Under the pieces are notes generated by a model. The model searched no databases. It saw nothing but the letters and a program-made list of their open reading frames with translations, and was not told where the DNA came from. From Moorena sp. SIOASIH (lineage in GTDB: Bacteria > Cyanobacteriota > Cyanobacteriia > Cyanobacteriales > Coleofasciculaceae): a DNA stretch of 64,000 bases. Both the position numbers and the translations under genes were made by a program. The stretch covers positions 1,183,053-1,247,052 of the forward strand of contig NZ_JAAHIH010000001.1 in assembly GCF_010671925.1 (NCBI RefSeq), written 5' to 3'. Shown here piece by piece: positions 17,433-27,469 of this stretch; the first letter of the stretch is position 1; each line of letters starts with the position of its first letter.

Positions 17433-18629
17433 ATGACTAAACAACCAGCCCGAATCTGCATTCTCGGTGGAGGCTTTGGGGGTCTCTATACAGCCCTACG
17501 CTTAAGCCAGCTGCCTTGGGAAAAGCCCCAACAACCAGAAATTGTCTTGGTTGATCAAAATGATCGGTTCTTATTTTCACCGCTGTTGTATGAACTGATC
17601 ACCAGCGAACTACAAACCTGGGAAATTGCTCCACCCTATGAAGAATTGTTAGCAAACACAGGTGTACGGTTTACTCAGGCAGCGGTAGCAGGCATTGATG
17701 TAGAACAGCAGCGGCTACAGCTAGAGACTGGAGCGGAATTTCAGTATGATCGCCTGGTGTTAGCCCTAGGTGGAGAAACCCCCCTAGAGCAGGTGCCTGG
17801 GGTGGCTGAGTATGCTATCCCGTTCCGCACTATTACTGATGCCTATCAGCTGGAAGAACGGCTACGGATTTTGGAAGAATCCGATACAGATAAAATCCGG
17901 ATCGCTATAGTTGGTGCAGGTTACTCTGGTGTAGAACTAGCTTGCCATCTAGCCGAACGCTTAGGAGAGCGAGGAAGGTTGCGGTTGATTGAACTCGGTG
18001 ATGTGATTCTAAGAACATCAACGGACTTTAACCGAGAGGCAGCACGCAAAGCTTTGAATGAACAAAAGGTCTGGATTGATTTGGAAACCAGTGTTGAGTC
18101 CATTGGACCTGACACCATTTCTCTGTTGTATAAAGGACAGGTGGATACTATTCCGGTAGATTTGGTGCTATGGACAGTAGGCACAAGAGTCACACCAGTG
18201 GTGCGATCGCTTCCGCTCAAACAAAACCACCGTGGTCAGCTGATCACCAGCCAAAGGTTACAAGTGGTTGACCATCCCGAAATTTTTGCCCTAGGTGATC
18301 TAGCCGATTGCCGAGATGCTGATAATCAACCAGTTCCCAATACAGCTCAATCCGCTTTTCAGCAAGCTGATTATGTGGGTTGGAATGTCTGGGCTTCTTT
18401 AACTGGGCGTCCCCTGCTCCCCTTCCGTTACCAGCAGTTGGGAGAGATGATGACTTTGGGGAAAGACAATGCAACTCTTACTGGTTTAGGTGTCAAGCTG
18501 GATGGTCCTTTAGCCCACATAGTGCGGCGACTTGCCTATCTTTATCGGATGCCAACTATAGAGCACCAACTGAAAGTTGGCATGAACTGGATTACTCGAC
18601 CATTAACTGATCTTCTGTCTGGAACATAA
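17433..18629 (+). CDS. type II NADH dehydrogenase (NDH-2) family NAD(P)/FAD oxidoreductase
   Basis: A 398-residue flavoprotein that would pass electrons from NAD(P)H to quinones at the membrane without pumping protons. FAD-binding Rossmann motif ICILGGGFGGLYTALR near the N-terminus, NAD(P)-binding motif IAIVGAGYSGVELACHLAER in the middle, and FALGDLADC, the second FAD contact, about residue 287. The length matches cyanobacterial NdbA/NdbB; NdbB relatives act as demethylphylloquinone reductases, and the sequence read alone does not separate them. ATG at 17433 was chosen: the 26 codons upstream have no homologous look and run back toward the left end of the adjacent mobile element. Confidence 0.88.
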   Translation: MTKQPARICILGGGFGGLYTALRLSQLPWEKPQQPEIVLVDQNDRFLFSPLLYELITSELQTWEIAPPYEELLANTGVRFTQAAVAGIDVEQQRLQLETGAEFQYDRLVLALGGETPLEQVPGVAEYAIPFRTITDAYQLEERLRILEESDTDKIRIAIVGAGYSGVELACHLAERLGERGRLRLIELGDVILRTSTDFNREAARKALNEQKVWIDLETSVESIGPDTISLLYKGQVDTIPVDLVLWTVGTRVTPVVRSLPLKQNHRGQLITSQRLQVVDHPEIFALGDLADCRDADNQPVPNTAQSAFQQADYVGWNVWASLTGRPLLPFRYQQLGEMMTLGKDNATLTGLGVKLDGPLAHIVRRLAYLYRMPTIEHQLKVGMNWITRPLTDLLSGT

Positions 18630-18700
18630 AGGCATACATACAGGAAAATGGAAAATTGAAATTAAATGAACAATTAACCATTAACAATTAACCATTAACC

Positions 18701-19354
18701 ATGGAAAAACCGCGAGTAATTTTTCTAGATGCTGTCGGTACCCTATTTGGTGTTCAAGGGAGTGTAGGGGAAGTTTATAGTGCGATCGCTAATCAATTTG
18801 GGGTTACAGTACCTGCTTCAGCTTTGGACAAAGCCTTTGTCAAAGCCTTCGCCTCAGCAGAACCAGCGGTTTTTCCAGAAACAGATCCTGAAGAAATTCC
18901 CCAGCGAGAATTTGAATGGTGGTGGGTGATTGCCTCCCGCACCTTTGAACAAGTTGGTGTACTTGACCAGTTCACCGATTTCATTGATTTTTTTGACGAA
19001 CTCTATGCCCACTTTGCCACTGGTCAACCTTGGTTCATCTATCCGGATGTTATCCCAGCGCTGAAAGCATGGCGGCATATTGGTATTGAGTTGGGTGTCG
19101 TATCAAATTTTGATTCCCGTCTCCATCTTGTCTTAAAAGCTCTAAAATTAGAAGAATTTTTCTCCTCCATCACAATTTCTACCCAAACTGGCTTTGCCAA
19201 GCCTGATCCACAGATTTTTGCTGCTGCTTTACAAAAACATCACTGTAGTGCTCAGGAGGCTTTTCATATTGGCGATAGTTTTCAACAAGACTATCAGGGT
19301 GCTCAGGCAGCTGGCTTGAGAGCATTTTTGATTAAACGCAAACCAATGACTTAA
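18701..19354 (+). CDS. HAD-superfamily hydrolase (HAD-IA, DREG-2-like)
   Basis: A 217-residue HAD protein. Motif I reads FLDAVGTLF, with the nucleophile Asp but Val where most HAD phosphatases have the second Asp; DREG-2/HDHD3-type proteins share this DAxGTLF form. Motif II is VVSNFDSR (about residue 130), motif III Lys lies in GFAKPDPQIF and motif IV is HIGDSFQQDYQGAQAAG. Substrate unknown; the missing acid/base Asp suggests weak or unusual phosphatase activity. Follows the NDH-2 gene by 71 bp on the same strand, so co-transcription is possible. The gap holds AACAATTAACCATT-type repeats. Confidence 0.82.
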   Translation: MEKPRVIFLDAVGTLFGVQGSVGEVYSAIANQFGVTVPASALDKAFVKAFASAEPAVFPETDPEEIPQREFEWWWVIASRTFEQVGVLDQFTDFIDFFDELYAHFATGQPWFIYPDVIPALKAWRHIGIELGVVSNFDSRLHLVLKALKLEEFFSSITISTQTGFAKPDPQIFAAALQKHHCSAQEAFHIGDSFQQDYQGAQAAGLRAFLIKRKPMT

Positions 19355-19361
19355 CTTAAAC

Positions 19362-19393
19362 GCGATGCTCCTAGGTCGCCGCTACGCGAACGC
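19362..19393. repeat. dispersed repeat, GCGATGCTC...GCCGCTACGCGAACGC form
   Basis: The same 32-bp arrangement, with only the middle differing, occurs at 53453-53484. It shares the CGCTACGCGAAC core with the family inside tnpB and the element hairpins. Confidence 0.75.
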
Positions 19394-19474
19394 ACCAATT
19401 GGTTTCCACACCAGTTTCTGCTTGATAGCTGTTGCTGTGGTATAGTGTGACTGCTTCTTTGAGGATATTGGCTG

Positions 19475-20074
19475 CTAACTATGAATTCTTGGTTCTGGGT
19501 AAAGGGTAACCAGCAACTCACTTTCTTTAACTGCTAACTCATCCAACCGCTGAGCTACCAGTACTCGCTCAAAATAGGTATCAGCCAGTACCCAGTAAAC
19601 ACCATAGTGACGAGCCTCAGATGCCATCAAGCTATGATAAAATTTTGCTAAGGATGGATCACAACAGTGAGTTGCTAGTAATCCCAAACGTTCGTGAGAA
19701 CGAGCCTCGATCAGTCCAGCAACTAGTAAAGAATCCAACAACCGTTGTGGTTCGTTTCGGCGAATCTGAGCTTTCAATCCAGCTCCATAGGGTGGTGAAG
19801 AAAGGGGACCTAAGGGAATGCTACGTCTTTCTAGCCACTGGTTAACTTGCTCGAAATGTTCTAGTTCCTCACGGGCAATGACTGTCAGCTGACGCACCAG
19901 TTTACTGTAGGATGGGTAGCGAAACATTAAATTCAGTGCTACTCCAGCCGCTTTACGTTCACAATGGGAATGGTCGAGTAAAATAACATCAAGGTTTGCA
20001 AGGGCTTGCTCGATCCAAGCCTGGCTAGTAGGGTGTTTCAGGGTATTAATCAAAGGCAGAGCAGAAGAAGACAC
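19475..20074 (-). CDS. miaE: tRNA 2-methylthio-N6-isopentenyladenosine hydroxylase
   Basis: A 199-residue ferritin-like diiron enzyme that hydroxylates ms2i6A37 in tRNAs. Diiron ligand pattern visible: HSHCERKAAG (about residues 35-44), EELEHFEQV (about 69-77), EARSHERL (about 123-130) and SEARHYGVY (about 152-160). Length and motif spacing fit MiaE. The start is GTG (SSSALPLINTL...). Stands alone on the minus strand. Confidence 0.93.
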   Translation of the reverse strand: MSSSALPLINTLKHPTSQAWIEQALANLDVILLDHSHCERKAAGVALNLMFRYPSYSKLVRQLTVIAREELEHFEQVNQWLERRSIPLGPLSSPPYGAGLKAQIRRNEPQRLLDSLLVAGLIEARSHERLGLLATHCCDPSLAKFYHSLMASEARHYGVYWVLADTYFERVLVAQRLDELAVKESELLVTLYPEPRIHS

Positions 20075-20663
20075 GGTTTTTGTTCAAATCAAACAAATCA
20101 AAGTAGTTGGCTTGTTCATTGCAGACAGGCTTTGGTATCGGTAGGCGATGCTATTTATTTTAACTCAATTGTGTCAATCATCGTCTTGTTAAGGCGCAGG
20201 TGTAATCCTGTCAAAAACTCGGTTCAATAGCCGCTTTTGTAGCAACAATTTGTGTCGGAAACCCCGACTTACCCGTAGCCAATCCGGGTAGTTCATGATA
20301 AATTTACATATACACTACACATAAATACTTAGAAGACAAGTTAAACTAGCTACTTGAGCCTATTCCTCAAAACTATTACACTTAACGACTCTATTCAGGA
20401 ATAGCAAATATCTTAAAAGGAAGACCACTCTCACAGAATCGGTGCATATATCTATAAATAGGTATGAGGCTAATGGTATTAGGTATTAGGTACAACAAAA
20501 GCAGTTGATAGCCTCTGTGCTTGAGGAGGGGTGCTTCATACGCTGGTCATAAACCGCTTAGCCATTTAACCTAGAACTCTGATGCCTAAAGCCATTAACC
20601 TTAAATTTTATATGAAGGGGTCTACCTGATATTTAACGCAATTAAATTTGGATAAGTAAAGTA
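20075..20663. other. intergenic region with a dispersed 130-nt repeat
   Basis: Lies between divergent miaE and the phosphatase gene. The right part contains copy a of a dispersed repeat (20474-20605). The left part is AT-rich with no gene seen. Confidence 0.6.
20474..20605. repeat. dispersed ~130-nt intergenic repeat, copy a
   Basis: Shares ordered blocks with 22642-22769 and, more loosely, with 47967-48083 and 54410-54512: ATTAGGTAC, AAAAGCAGTTGAYAGCC, GTGCTT, GGAG, GCTTCATA, TTAGCCATTYAACCTAGA, AACCTTAA. It lies just upstream of the metallophosphatase gene. Confidence 0.75.
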
Positions 20664-21410
20664 ATGACCCACCGTCGTATTGTTATCGGTGACGTTCATG
20701 GTCACTATAATCCTCTTATGGCCTTATTGGATGCGATCACACCCACTAGTGACGACACCGTTTATTTTCTTGGAGACTTGATTGATCGAGGACCGATGAG
20801 TTCTCAGGTTGTGGAATTTGTCAAGCAAAACGCTCACCCCTGTTTATTAGGTAATCATGAGCTGATGTTACTAGAAATTATCGGTAACAATTCAGTACCT
20901 AACTCAACACGACAAGCCTGGCTCTATAGTGGTGGTGAAAGTACTATCAATAGCTATGGTGGAAAAGTCTGCCAAGATCACCTTGATTGGATCAAAACAC
21001 TGCCAACCTACATTGATTTAGGAGATACCTGGCTAGTTCATGCTGGGGTTAATCCTCGCATGACCATTGAGGAGCAAACCGTTGAGCAATTTTGTTGGAT
21101 TCGGGATGAATTTCACAGTATGCGTGAACCTTACTTTCTCGACAAGCTGATCATCACGGGTCACACCATGACTTTCACCTTACCAGGAGTGGCTCCCGGT
21201 ACAATCGCCCAAGGTTGTGGTTGGCTAGATATAGACACTGGTGCTTATCATCCTAAAAGTGGTTGGATGACGGGTCTAGACATTACCAATAATCTTGTTT
21301 ATCAAGTTAACGTCTTTCGGGGTGATGTTCGCCAATTCCCCTTGGAAGAAGCCGTGACCAAGATAGAACCTAGTAAAATATGCCGACGTCAAGTGTTGAG
21401 TACCTCCTGA
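20664..21410 (+). CDS. PPP-family metallophosphoesterase (serine/threonine-type phosphatase)
   Basis: A 248-residue phosphatase with the PPP signatures in order: GDVHGH (about residue 9), GDLIDRG (about 37-43) and GNHE (about 64-67), then metal-ligand histidines in LVHAG and ITGHT. These motifs coordinate the dinuclear metal centre. Related enzymes dephosphorylate Ser/Thr/Tyr residues or ApnA nucleotides; the sequence does not decide. Cytosolic, no signal peptide. The 130-nt dispersed repeat ends about 60 bp before the start. Confidence 0.88.
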   Translation: MTHRRIVIGDVHGHYNPLMALLDAITPTSDDTVYFLGDLIDRGPMSSQVVEFVKQNAHPCLLGNHELMLLEIIGNNSVPNSTRQAWLYSGGESTINSYGGKVCQDHLDWIKTLPTYIDLGDTWLVHAGVNPRMTIEEQTVEQFCWIRDEFHSMREPYFLDKLIITGHTMTFTLPGVAPGTIAQGCGWLDIDTGAYHPKSGWMTGLDITNNLVYQVNVFRGDVRQFPLEEAVTKIEPSKICRRQVLSTS

Positions 21411-21471
21411 CGGTTCTAGAGGTTAACAAAAAGACTATTGGGCAAGCTTGCCGCTCTTGAGCTAGCTGTGC

Positions 21472-22380
21472 TTATCTGAGCACTCGCCCTCCACGACCTG
21501 TTCTCCTTTCGAGGGCAGCTTTTTTCTGGTTGCGGACTGCACGAGTTTTGTTTTTGTAAGCCCGATTGTTTAATCCATCACCAACATAGGCACGATTTGA
21601 ATCGATAGACTGCTCCAAGGAATCAATTCGGTCTGCTGTTGACGGATGAGTACTCAGAAAGCCTGGAATAAAGCCTCTTTGCTTGAGGAGTTTTTTCATA
21701 AAGTCTACTGATCCTATAGGAGCATAGCCTGCTTGTTTTAAGTTTTTGATACCTAGTTCATCCGCTTGAAATTCATGCTGACGACTGTTGGGACGACGTA
21801 GTGCTAATTCCACGCCCAGATTAACCATCGTGTTGCTATCAACTCCAGCCGCTTCTGCTAAACCTCTAGCGATCGCGGCTTGCTTAATTTGCTGGATACT
21901 ATGACGACCTACGATATGACCAATCTCATGAGCCATCACACTTGCCAGTTGAGCTTCATTGTCTGCTGCTGCGATTAAACCCGTGTTAATATAAACAAAT
22001 CCTCCCATGGTAGCGAAGGCATTAATATTACCATCATCGACCACCTGGAATGTATAGTTAATATCTGGGCGTTCGCTTCTTTTAGCTAGTCGCTGACCAA
22101 TTTGATCAACATAGCGATTAATTTCCCGATTGCGATAGAGCTTAAATTGCTTTCCAACAAGTTGCTGATTAATTTGCTGACCAATTTGGACTTCCTGTTG
22201 ATCAGACATATTAGATAACTGGATAATCTGAATACCACGCAATAGCAGCTCTAACCAGGGAACCCCTTGGGCAACCTGAGCTGTTCCCACCACCAGAGTC
22301 AGGGATAGAAGCATGCTGATTAACGGATACAACAAATGACGTCGATAACGGGAGTAAATCGATAATATATTGCTGAACAT
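21472..22380 (-). CDS. M48-family (BepA/Oma1-like) periplasmic metalloprotease
   Basis: A 302-residue zinc protease: N-terminal membrane/signal segment LLYPLISMLLSLTLVVGTAQ (about residues 15-34), then a peptidase M48 domain with HEIGH (VMAHEIGHIVGRHSIQQI, about residues 150-167) and the downstream ligand region FQADELGIKNL. It probably acts in envelope protein quality control. No TPR repeats, unlike E. coli BepA. A basic C-terminal tail follows. Convergent with the phosphatase gene, 61 bp apart. Confidence 0.9.
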   Translation of the reverse strand: MFSNILSIYSRYRRHLLYPLISMLLSLTLVVGTAQVAQGVPWLELLLRGIQIIQLSNMSDQQEVQIGQQINQQLVGKQFKLYRNREINRYVDQIGQRLAKRSERPDINYTFQVVDDGNINAFATMGGFVYINTGLIAAADNEAQLASVMAHEIGHIVGRHSIQQIKQAAIARGLAEAAGVDSNTMVNLGVELALRRPNSRQHEFQADELGIKNLKQAGYAPIGSVDFMKKLLKQRGFIPGFLSTHPSTADRIDSLEQSIDSNRAYVGDGLNNRAYKNKTRAVRNQKKAALERRTGRGGRVLR

Positions 22381-22641
22381 AGCAAAATTATGAATTATTA
22401 AATCGAAAAGAGATTATTTTAGCTATCCCTTGTTCCAGTGGAAAAAGGGTTTGCAGCCATGGCTTGCTGTAGAGGAGCCTTGTCTTTAGCATCATAAGTC
22501 AACTCTCTACTAGGAGTTGTCTGCCATAATTACTGACCAGTAACATTCCTCGTTATGGTTGAACCCCAAATAGGGTAATATGTTCCACAGACAAACCCGG
22601 TGTTCGTTACTCTCACTCACCACTTATGGATAACTCTAATT

Positions 22642-22769
22642 ATAGGTATTAGTTATGAGGTATTAGGTACATCAAAAGCAGTTGACAGCCGACCTGCTTT
22701 AAGAGGAGCGCTTCATAACTAGGTTAGAAACCCCTTAGCCATTCAACCTAGAGCCAGCGAACCTTAAGG
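22642..22769. repeat. dispersed ~130-nt intergenic repeat, copy b
   Basis: Closest partner of the copy at 20474 (shared ATTAGGTACA, AAAAGCAGTTGA, GCTTCATA, CTTAGCCATT and CCTAGA blocks). Fills most of the space upstream of the DUF4330 gene; the remainder of the 22381-22817 gap shows no gene. Confidence 0.75.
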
Positions 22770-22817
22770 AGTTATCTTTACACTATACAATTTTCGCAAC
22801 AACACCTAACCAAGTTT

Positions 22818-23339
22818 ATGGCTATTGTAGATTCTAAAGGACGTTTGTTTGGCAAGGTGAGCATTATCGACTTCGGTGCTGCCTTGGTGATTTTGTTGGT
22901 AGTTGTAGGAATCTTCTTCTTTCCTGGTGAGTCTGGTTCCGTTGCCCAACTCAATAGCACCAAACCAGTAGAAGTAGATGTTATTGTCCGGGGGTTAAGC
23001 TTGCTTGAACCAGATGTGTTGGTCAATCAGTTGGAGGAGACCAAGAAGACTAATATTGTGATTCGTAAGCAACCCTATGGTCAGGTTGACGTCAAATCCG
23101 TCAAAATTCTGCGTAGAAGTGTCCTGGTGCCACAACCAGATGGCTCTATCAAAGAACTACCAGATCCCAGACCTAGCTTTTATGGGATTAATATGTTACT
23201 CACCTTAGGTGGTAAAGCAACAATCACCAAGGATGGAGTAGTGCTGGGCAATAGCAAGATTAAAATTGGTACCCCAGTCGAGTTAGAAGGTAGAGATTAT
23301 AACTTCAACGCCAGTGTGATTAATGTCAGAGTGAAGTAA
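22818..23339 (+). CDS. DUF4330 family membrane-anchored protein
   Basis: A 173-residue protein matching the cyanobacterial DUF4330 family: short cytosolic start MAIVDSKGRLFGKVSIIDFG, one membrane helix AALVILLVVVGIFFFP (about residues 21-36), then a soluble beta-rich domain (VEVDVIVRGLSLLEPD...). Function unknown. Stands alone on the plus strand after repeat copy b. No catalytic motif seen. Confidence 0.82.
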   Translation: MAIVDSKGRLFGKVSIIDFGAALVILLVVVGIFFFPGESGSVAQLNSTKPVEVDVIVRGLSLLEPDVLVNQLEETKKTNIVIRKQPYGQVDVKSVKILRRSVLVPQPDGSIKELPDPRPSFYGINMLLTLGGKATITKDGVVLGNSKIKIGTPVELEGRDYNFNASVINVRVK

Positions 23340-23432
23340 TAACGAGTGATGGGGTTAATGGAACTAAGAATTTATCCCATACACCTCACCTTCGCGCACC
23401 CGCAAGGGAGCCCTTGTCCTCATTTCTTGACC

Positions 23433-23981
23433 TCACTTAGTATCAGCTTTTTCCACCGAAGCATCATTGATTCCCAGGGTAAGCCTTAGAGGTTTCCGGT
23501 AAGGATAGGCTCTAGCAACTTGCCGGTAAACGTCATAGTTAGTAGGTAGTGTAACTGTCTGTGCCCCCTCTTTATAGGTGATATTGTATTTAACTGTACG
23601 CAACATCTCTGGGTTGCTAGGCTTATGATGAAGTCGCTGACGCTGTTCTACCTCATCAATGGTTGGTTTTGGTGGGACAACTGGCCACCATAACCCCTTG
23701 TCATCAGGTCCTGTGACAGCACCTTGTGGTTTCTCACCATTGCGGTTGACTACGGACTTGGAAGCAAACTCCTCAACATCGGGATCTCTATCAGTTGTTG
23801 AATTAATAGAATACTCAACTCGCCAGGTTAAGGTGGTCAGTGCTGTAGCTTCATACTCAGTAATAATCACAGTGTTACAACTGCTAAGCACTACTGCTAC
23901 ACAAAAGCCGATCAACATCAAGATAATCTGGCGACGCCGCAAAATGCGATCAAGTAGGACATGGAAACTAGTCAAATTCAC
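23433..23981 (-). CDS. hypothetical lipoprotein
   Basis: A 182-residue protein with a lipoprotein signal: basic start (RILRRRQ), hydrophobic core IILMLIGFCVAVVL and lipobox LSSC (about residues 32-35). The mature part shows no known domain; it contains TLTWRVEYSINS and a Pro-rich middle. Start is GTG preceded by GGAG. Divergent from the deacetylase gene, whose ATG lies only 26 bp away, so promoters overlap the coding starts. Confidence 0.65.
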   Translation of the reverse strand: MNLTSFHVLLDRILRRRQIILMLIGFCVAVVLSSCNTVIITEYEATALTTLTWRVEYSINSTTDRDPDVEEFASKSVVNRNGEKPQGAVTGPDDKGLWWPVVPPKPTIDEVEQRQRLHHKPSNPEMLRTVKYNITYKEGAQTVTLPTNYDVYRQVARAYPYRKPLRLTLGINDASVEKADTK

Positions 23982-24007
23982 TCCACCCCATCCAAACTTA
24001 CGACTAA

Positions 24008-24676
24008 ATGCAATTTGCTCCCCTATACCCTATTCTGTACCAAATTCTCAAACCTGCCTTTCCCAATTGCCTGTGGTCAGGAGCAACGAATTCACCTGCG
24101 ATCGCACTGACCTTCGATGATGGACCCCATCCACACTACACTCCCAAGTTACTGCAAGTCTTAGACCGCTACCAAGTCAGAGCCAGTTTTTTCTGGTTGG
24201 GTGTTTGCGTACACCAAGCACCCAGTGTCGCCAGAGAGGTTTACCAACAAGGTCACTGGTTAGGACTTCATGGATATTACCATCAGTCTTTTCCCTTTCT
24301 AAAACGGGATGCCCTTCAGCAGAGTTTGCTCCTTACCCAAGACGCGATCGCTCAAGCTTGTCAGATTCACCCAGACAAGGTAAAAGATGTTCGTCCCCCT
24401 AACGGATTATTTACGCCCCGAACCTTGAATATACTGCACCAGTGGAACTATAGATCAGTAATGTGGAGTGTTGTCCCAGAAGACTGGAAACGTCCTGGTG
24501 TCAGTATAATCGTGGAGCGAGTCCTAAAGCAGGTTCAAAACGGTTCCCTGATCGTCCTACATGATGGTTATTATGGAGGACAAGATGTGGTTGAAACTAC
24601 GGCTGAGTTAATTCCTCAGCTATTGAACCAAGGTTACAACTTTGTTAGCATTGACCAGCTATGGCAGGAAAATTAG
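24008..24676 (+). CDS. polysaccharide deacetylase (NodB-like, CE4)
   Basis: A 222-residue NodB-homology protein: motif 1 ALTFDDGPHP (about residues 33-42, catalytic and metal-binding Asp), motif 2 GLHGYYHQSF (about 78-87, metal His residues), motif 3 VRPPNGLFTP and C-terminal LIVLHDGYYGG (His of the active site). Such enzymes remove N-acetyl or O-acetyl groups from polysaccharides or peptidoglycan. No signal peptide was evident. Motif 2 has HGxxH rather than the common HTxxH. Confidence 0.9.
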   Translation: MQFAPLYPILYQILKPAFPNCLWSGATNSPAIALTFDDGPHPHYTPKLLQVLDRYQVRASFFWLGVCVHQAPSVAREVYQQGHWLGLHGYYHQSFPFLKRDALQQSLLLTQDAIAQACQIHPDKVKDVRPPNGLFTPRTLNILHQWNYRSVMWSVVPEDWKRPGVSIIVERVLKQVQNGSLIVLHDGYYGGQDVVETTAELIPQLLNQGYNFVSIDQLWQEN

Positions 24677-25591
24677 TAGTTTTGTTGATTGACTTACGGT
24701 GTTCTCACTCACTGCACCGTAAACTCCTATAACAACTGCTTTGCTAGACCCTTCCGGTTTTCCATCTCATTACTCCTGTAGTGAACTAATTAATCCAATT
24801 ACCGACTTTATATACTTCATATAGATTAGACTATCCAGTTAAACGCTATATGTAGTGCTCAGCTAATCTGATCAATTTTAAAAACAATGAGCAAACCGTA
24901 AAAATTAAAATTAGAAATTAAAATAATGATCAACCGAAAGCTCCATCGGACGAGGAGACTTGCTTCCCCTACGCAATGTTCCCATCGTCTTTATCTGGAG
25001 TATTTCCGATGCCCTGGTTCACCATTCCCTTACGGAGGAATACCGAATTAGGAGCTGGTTAAATAAACTTACTTGGCAGTACTTTCACTTAGGGTGTTAC
25101 TACATTGGCTAGGGTTATGTGTTACAAGAGTAATGCAAAATAATCATTACCTAGACCCAGAGCTTGTCAATGGTTATCATACAGGACAAGTTAATTAACC
25201 TAGTGAAGTCCAACTGTTGGGTTTTATAGAACATTAGTACTAAAATAGTGACTATATTATAGGCATAAGGGAAAGTGGGTACTTATTGCTACACTCTCAA
25301 AGCTTTTGACCAGATAAATAAGCTAAATCTTTCAGATAAACACTAGAGCAAAATTTTGTAAATAAGGCTACAATCAAAAAGTCTTCCCAAAATTCAGTAT
25401 TAACACTTAAATGGATAGTAGATTCACTGCAAGTTAAGTCCAAGGAAATAGAGTCGATCTAATTCCTACCGCTGAAGCGATTCGACCCACCATAGGGTGC
25501 AACAAACAAGGTTCTCACTGACTAAGCTATCTTAAGTAGATCAACGGACATCATCTACTGGTCTGAAACTGAAGGAGCATGAGGAAAAAAC
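24677..25591. other. long leader/intergenic region before the sigma-factor gene
   Basis: No credible protein gene. AT-rich with a GC-richer island at about 24940-25060. Principal sigma-factor genes in cyanobacteria often have long leaders, so promoters and leader RNA are expected here, but I could not place them. Confidence 0.4.
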
Positions 25592-26713
25592 ATGACCCAG
25601 GCAAATGAATTACTCGCAACAATCGCTCAACCTCAGAGCGATTTAGAAGTCTTGATTGAGGATGACGTGAACCGAGATGATTTGGTGGACGCTCAACCGG
25701 ACGAGGAAAATACTAAGCCTGGTAAGGGGCGATCTAACCGTCGCCGAACCCAAAGCAAAAAGAAGCACTATACAGAAGATTCAATTCGCCTCTATTTGCA
25801 GGAAATTGGCAGGATTCGTCTACTCAGAGCTGATGAAGAAATTGAATTAGCCCGTAAAATTGCTGATTTGTTGGAATTAGAACGAGTGCGGGAGCGCTTG
25901 TCTGAGCAGTTAGAGCGGGAACCTGGAGATCGGGAATGGGCAACAGAGGTCGATATGGAGTTGCCAGCTTTCCGTTACCGCTTACACGTCGGTCGGCGGG
26001 CTAAGGAAAAAATGGTACAGTCTAACCTCCGTTTGGTGGTTTCCATTGCCAAGAAATACATGAATCGAGGACTCTCATTCCAAGACTTGATTCAAGAAGG
26101 TTCTCTAGGTTTAATCCGGGCTGCGGAAAAATTTGACCACGAAAAAGGCTACAAGTTTTCCACCTATGCTACCTGGTGGATTCGTCAAGCTATTACTCGT
26201 GCCATTGCTGACCAGTCCCGGACTATCCGCTTACCCGTTCACCTTTATGAAACCATCTCGCGGATCAAGAAAACTACTAAACTCCTTTCTCAAGAAATGG
26301 GTCGCAAGCCCACAGAAGAGGAAATTGCAGATCGGATGGAAATGACCATCGAGAAGTTGCGATTCATTGCCAAATCAGCCCAACTTCCCATCTCCTTAGA
26401 AACACCTATTGGTAAAGAAGAAGACTCCCGCTTGGGAGACTTTATTGAAGCCGATGGTGAAACCCCAGAAGATCAGGTTTCCAAAAATCTACTCCGGGAA
26501 GACCTAGAAAGTGTGCTTGATACCCTGAGTCCCCGGGAACGTGATGTACTGCGTCTACGCTATGGATTAGATGATGGACGGATGAAGACTTTGGAAGAAA
26601 TCGGCCAAATCTTCAACGTGACGCGGGAACGGATTCGGCAAATTGAAGCCAAAGCTCTTCGCAAACTACGCCATCCAAATCGCAATAGCATTCTCAAGGA
26701 ATATATCCGATAG
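25592..26713 (+). CDS. sigA: principal RNA polymerase sigma factor (group 1, RpoD/SigA)
   Basis: A 373-residue sigma-70 factor. An acidic and basic N-terminus ([10 protein letters not shown]) precedes region 1.2 ([16 protein letters not shown]), then region 2 with [39 protein letters not shown] and [20 protein letters not shown], region 3, and region 4 ending with the [22 protein letters not shown]. The length and the regular region 1-4 set fit the cyanobacterial housekeeping sigma factor. GAGGAAAAAAC precedes the ATG. A strong intrinsic terminator follows the stop codon directly. Confidence 0.95.
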   Translation: MTQANELLATIAQPQSDLEVLIEDDVNRDDLVDAQPDEENTKPGKGRSNRRRTQSKKKHYTEDSIRLYLQEIGRIRLLRADEEIELARKIADLLELERVRERLSEQLEREPGDREWATEVDMELPAFRYRLHVGRRAKEKMVQSNLRLVVSIAKKYMNRGLSFQDLIQEGSLGLIRAAEKFDHEKGYKFSTYATWWIRQAITRAIADQSRTIRLPVHLYETISRIKKTTKLLSQEMGRKPTEEEIADRMEMTIEKLRFIAKSAQLPISLETPIGKEEDSRLGDFIEADGETPEDQVSKNLLREDLESVLDTLSPRERDVLRLRYGLDDGRMKTLEEIGQIFNVTRERIRQIEAKALRKLRHPNRNSILKEYIR

Positions 26714-26748
26714 AAAACCCTGCTGCTTGATAGCAATCAGGGTTTTCT
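26712..26748 (+). terminator. intrinsic terminator of the sigma-factor gene
   Basis: AGAAAACCCTG (26712-26722) pairs perfectly with CAGGGTTTTCT (26738-26748), giving an 11-bp stem whose 3' arm supplies a T-run. It overlaps the last base pairs of the stop codon. Confidence 0.9.
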
Positions 26749-27402
26749 GTTATCGTTGCATCTAGTGGGTGGGGAATAGGGATTCATATGAAGTCTGGTT
26801 AATCACATATAATACGGTTGGTGTCATGCATGTTAATTGTCAATTGACTCCTAACAATTTTTAATTTTCAATTTTCAATTGGCTATCAACCAAACATGAT
26901 AAGTATTCAAACAGACATTATATCGCATTCCTTACCCCAATTCTTATCCAGAAATCAGTTCCGGTGCGCTTTCCGTTTGAAGAATTAAATTACGGGGTCG
27001 CACCGTTTTGATATTTTAGCTGGTAAGTCCTAATCAATGATTCTGCGGGAAGTTTCCGGTTTGTCGTCGGATAACCCTTGTAGAATTGCCGTAACAGCCA
27101 CAGAAGCTTGAGATTTGGGAGTCTGTGATCAAGACTAATGAAGCAATCATCGAGCTCAGAGCAATTGAAGTATCAAACAACAGTTAAGTTGTTCTTTCGT
27201 AAATGCATTGGCTGTAAGCAAAAGCGCTTTTGGGATTTTCCTGCAAAGCCAAAAGAGATACCTCCTCGTCAATTAACAATTGACGTGCTATACACGGATT
27301 CCGGCATCTGCAGGGAATTACCGGGTTAAATGTATCTGACATTCCGTAGAACAAACTATGGAATCAGCTAAAAACACATAATCAGCTAAAAACACATAAG
27401 AA
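26749..27402. other. intergenic with two repeats
   Basis: Contains a palindromic repeat at 26961-27005 (GGTGCG...CGCACC, related to 9527-9605 and to the 3' part of tnpB) and an exact 18-bp tandem duplication AATCAGCTAAAAACACAT at 27362-27397. A 63-codon frame at 27138-27329 has no recognisable homology and is not called. Confidence 0.6.
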
Positions 27403-27431
27403 AGCTGGAGTTCAACACTAGAACTCCAGCT
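27403..27431 (-). terminator. intrinsic terminator of hli
   Basis: AGCTGGAGTTC (27403-27413) and GAACTCCAGCT (27421-27431) form a perfect 11-bp stem with a 7-nt loop. On the minus strand it is followed by TTTCTT, 39 nt after the hli stop codon. Confidence 0.85.
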
Positions 27432-27469
27432 ATTTATTGAGATTGACAAATTTAACTAACTATTGGGAA

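Noticed and set aside
27138..27329. Plus-strand frame of 63 codons with two Cys
   Set aside because: No recognisable family and no ribosome-binding site; could be a zinc-ribbon fragment, but unsupported.
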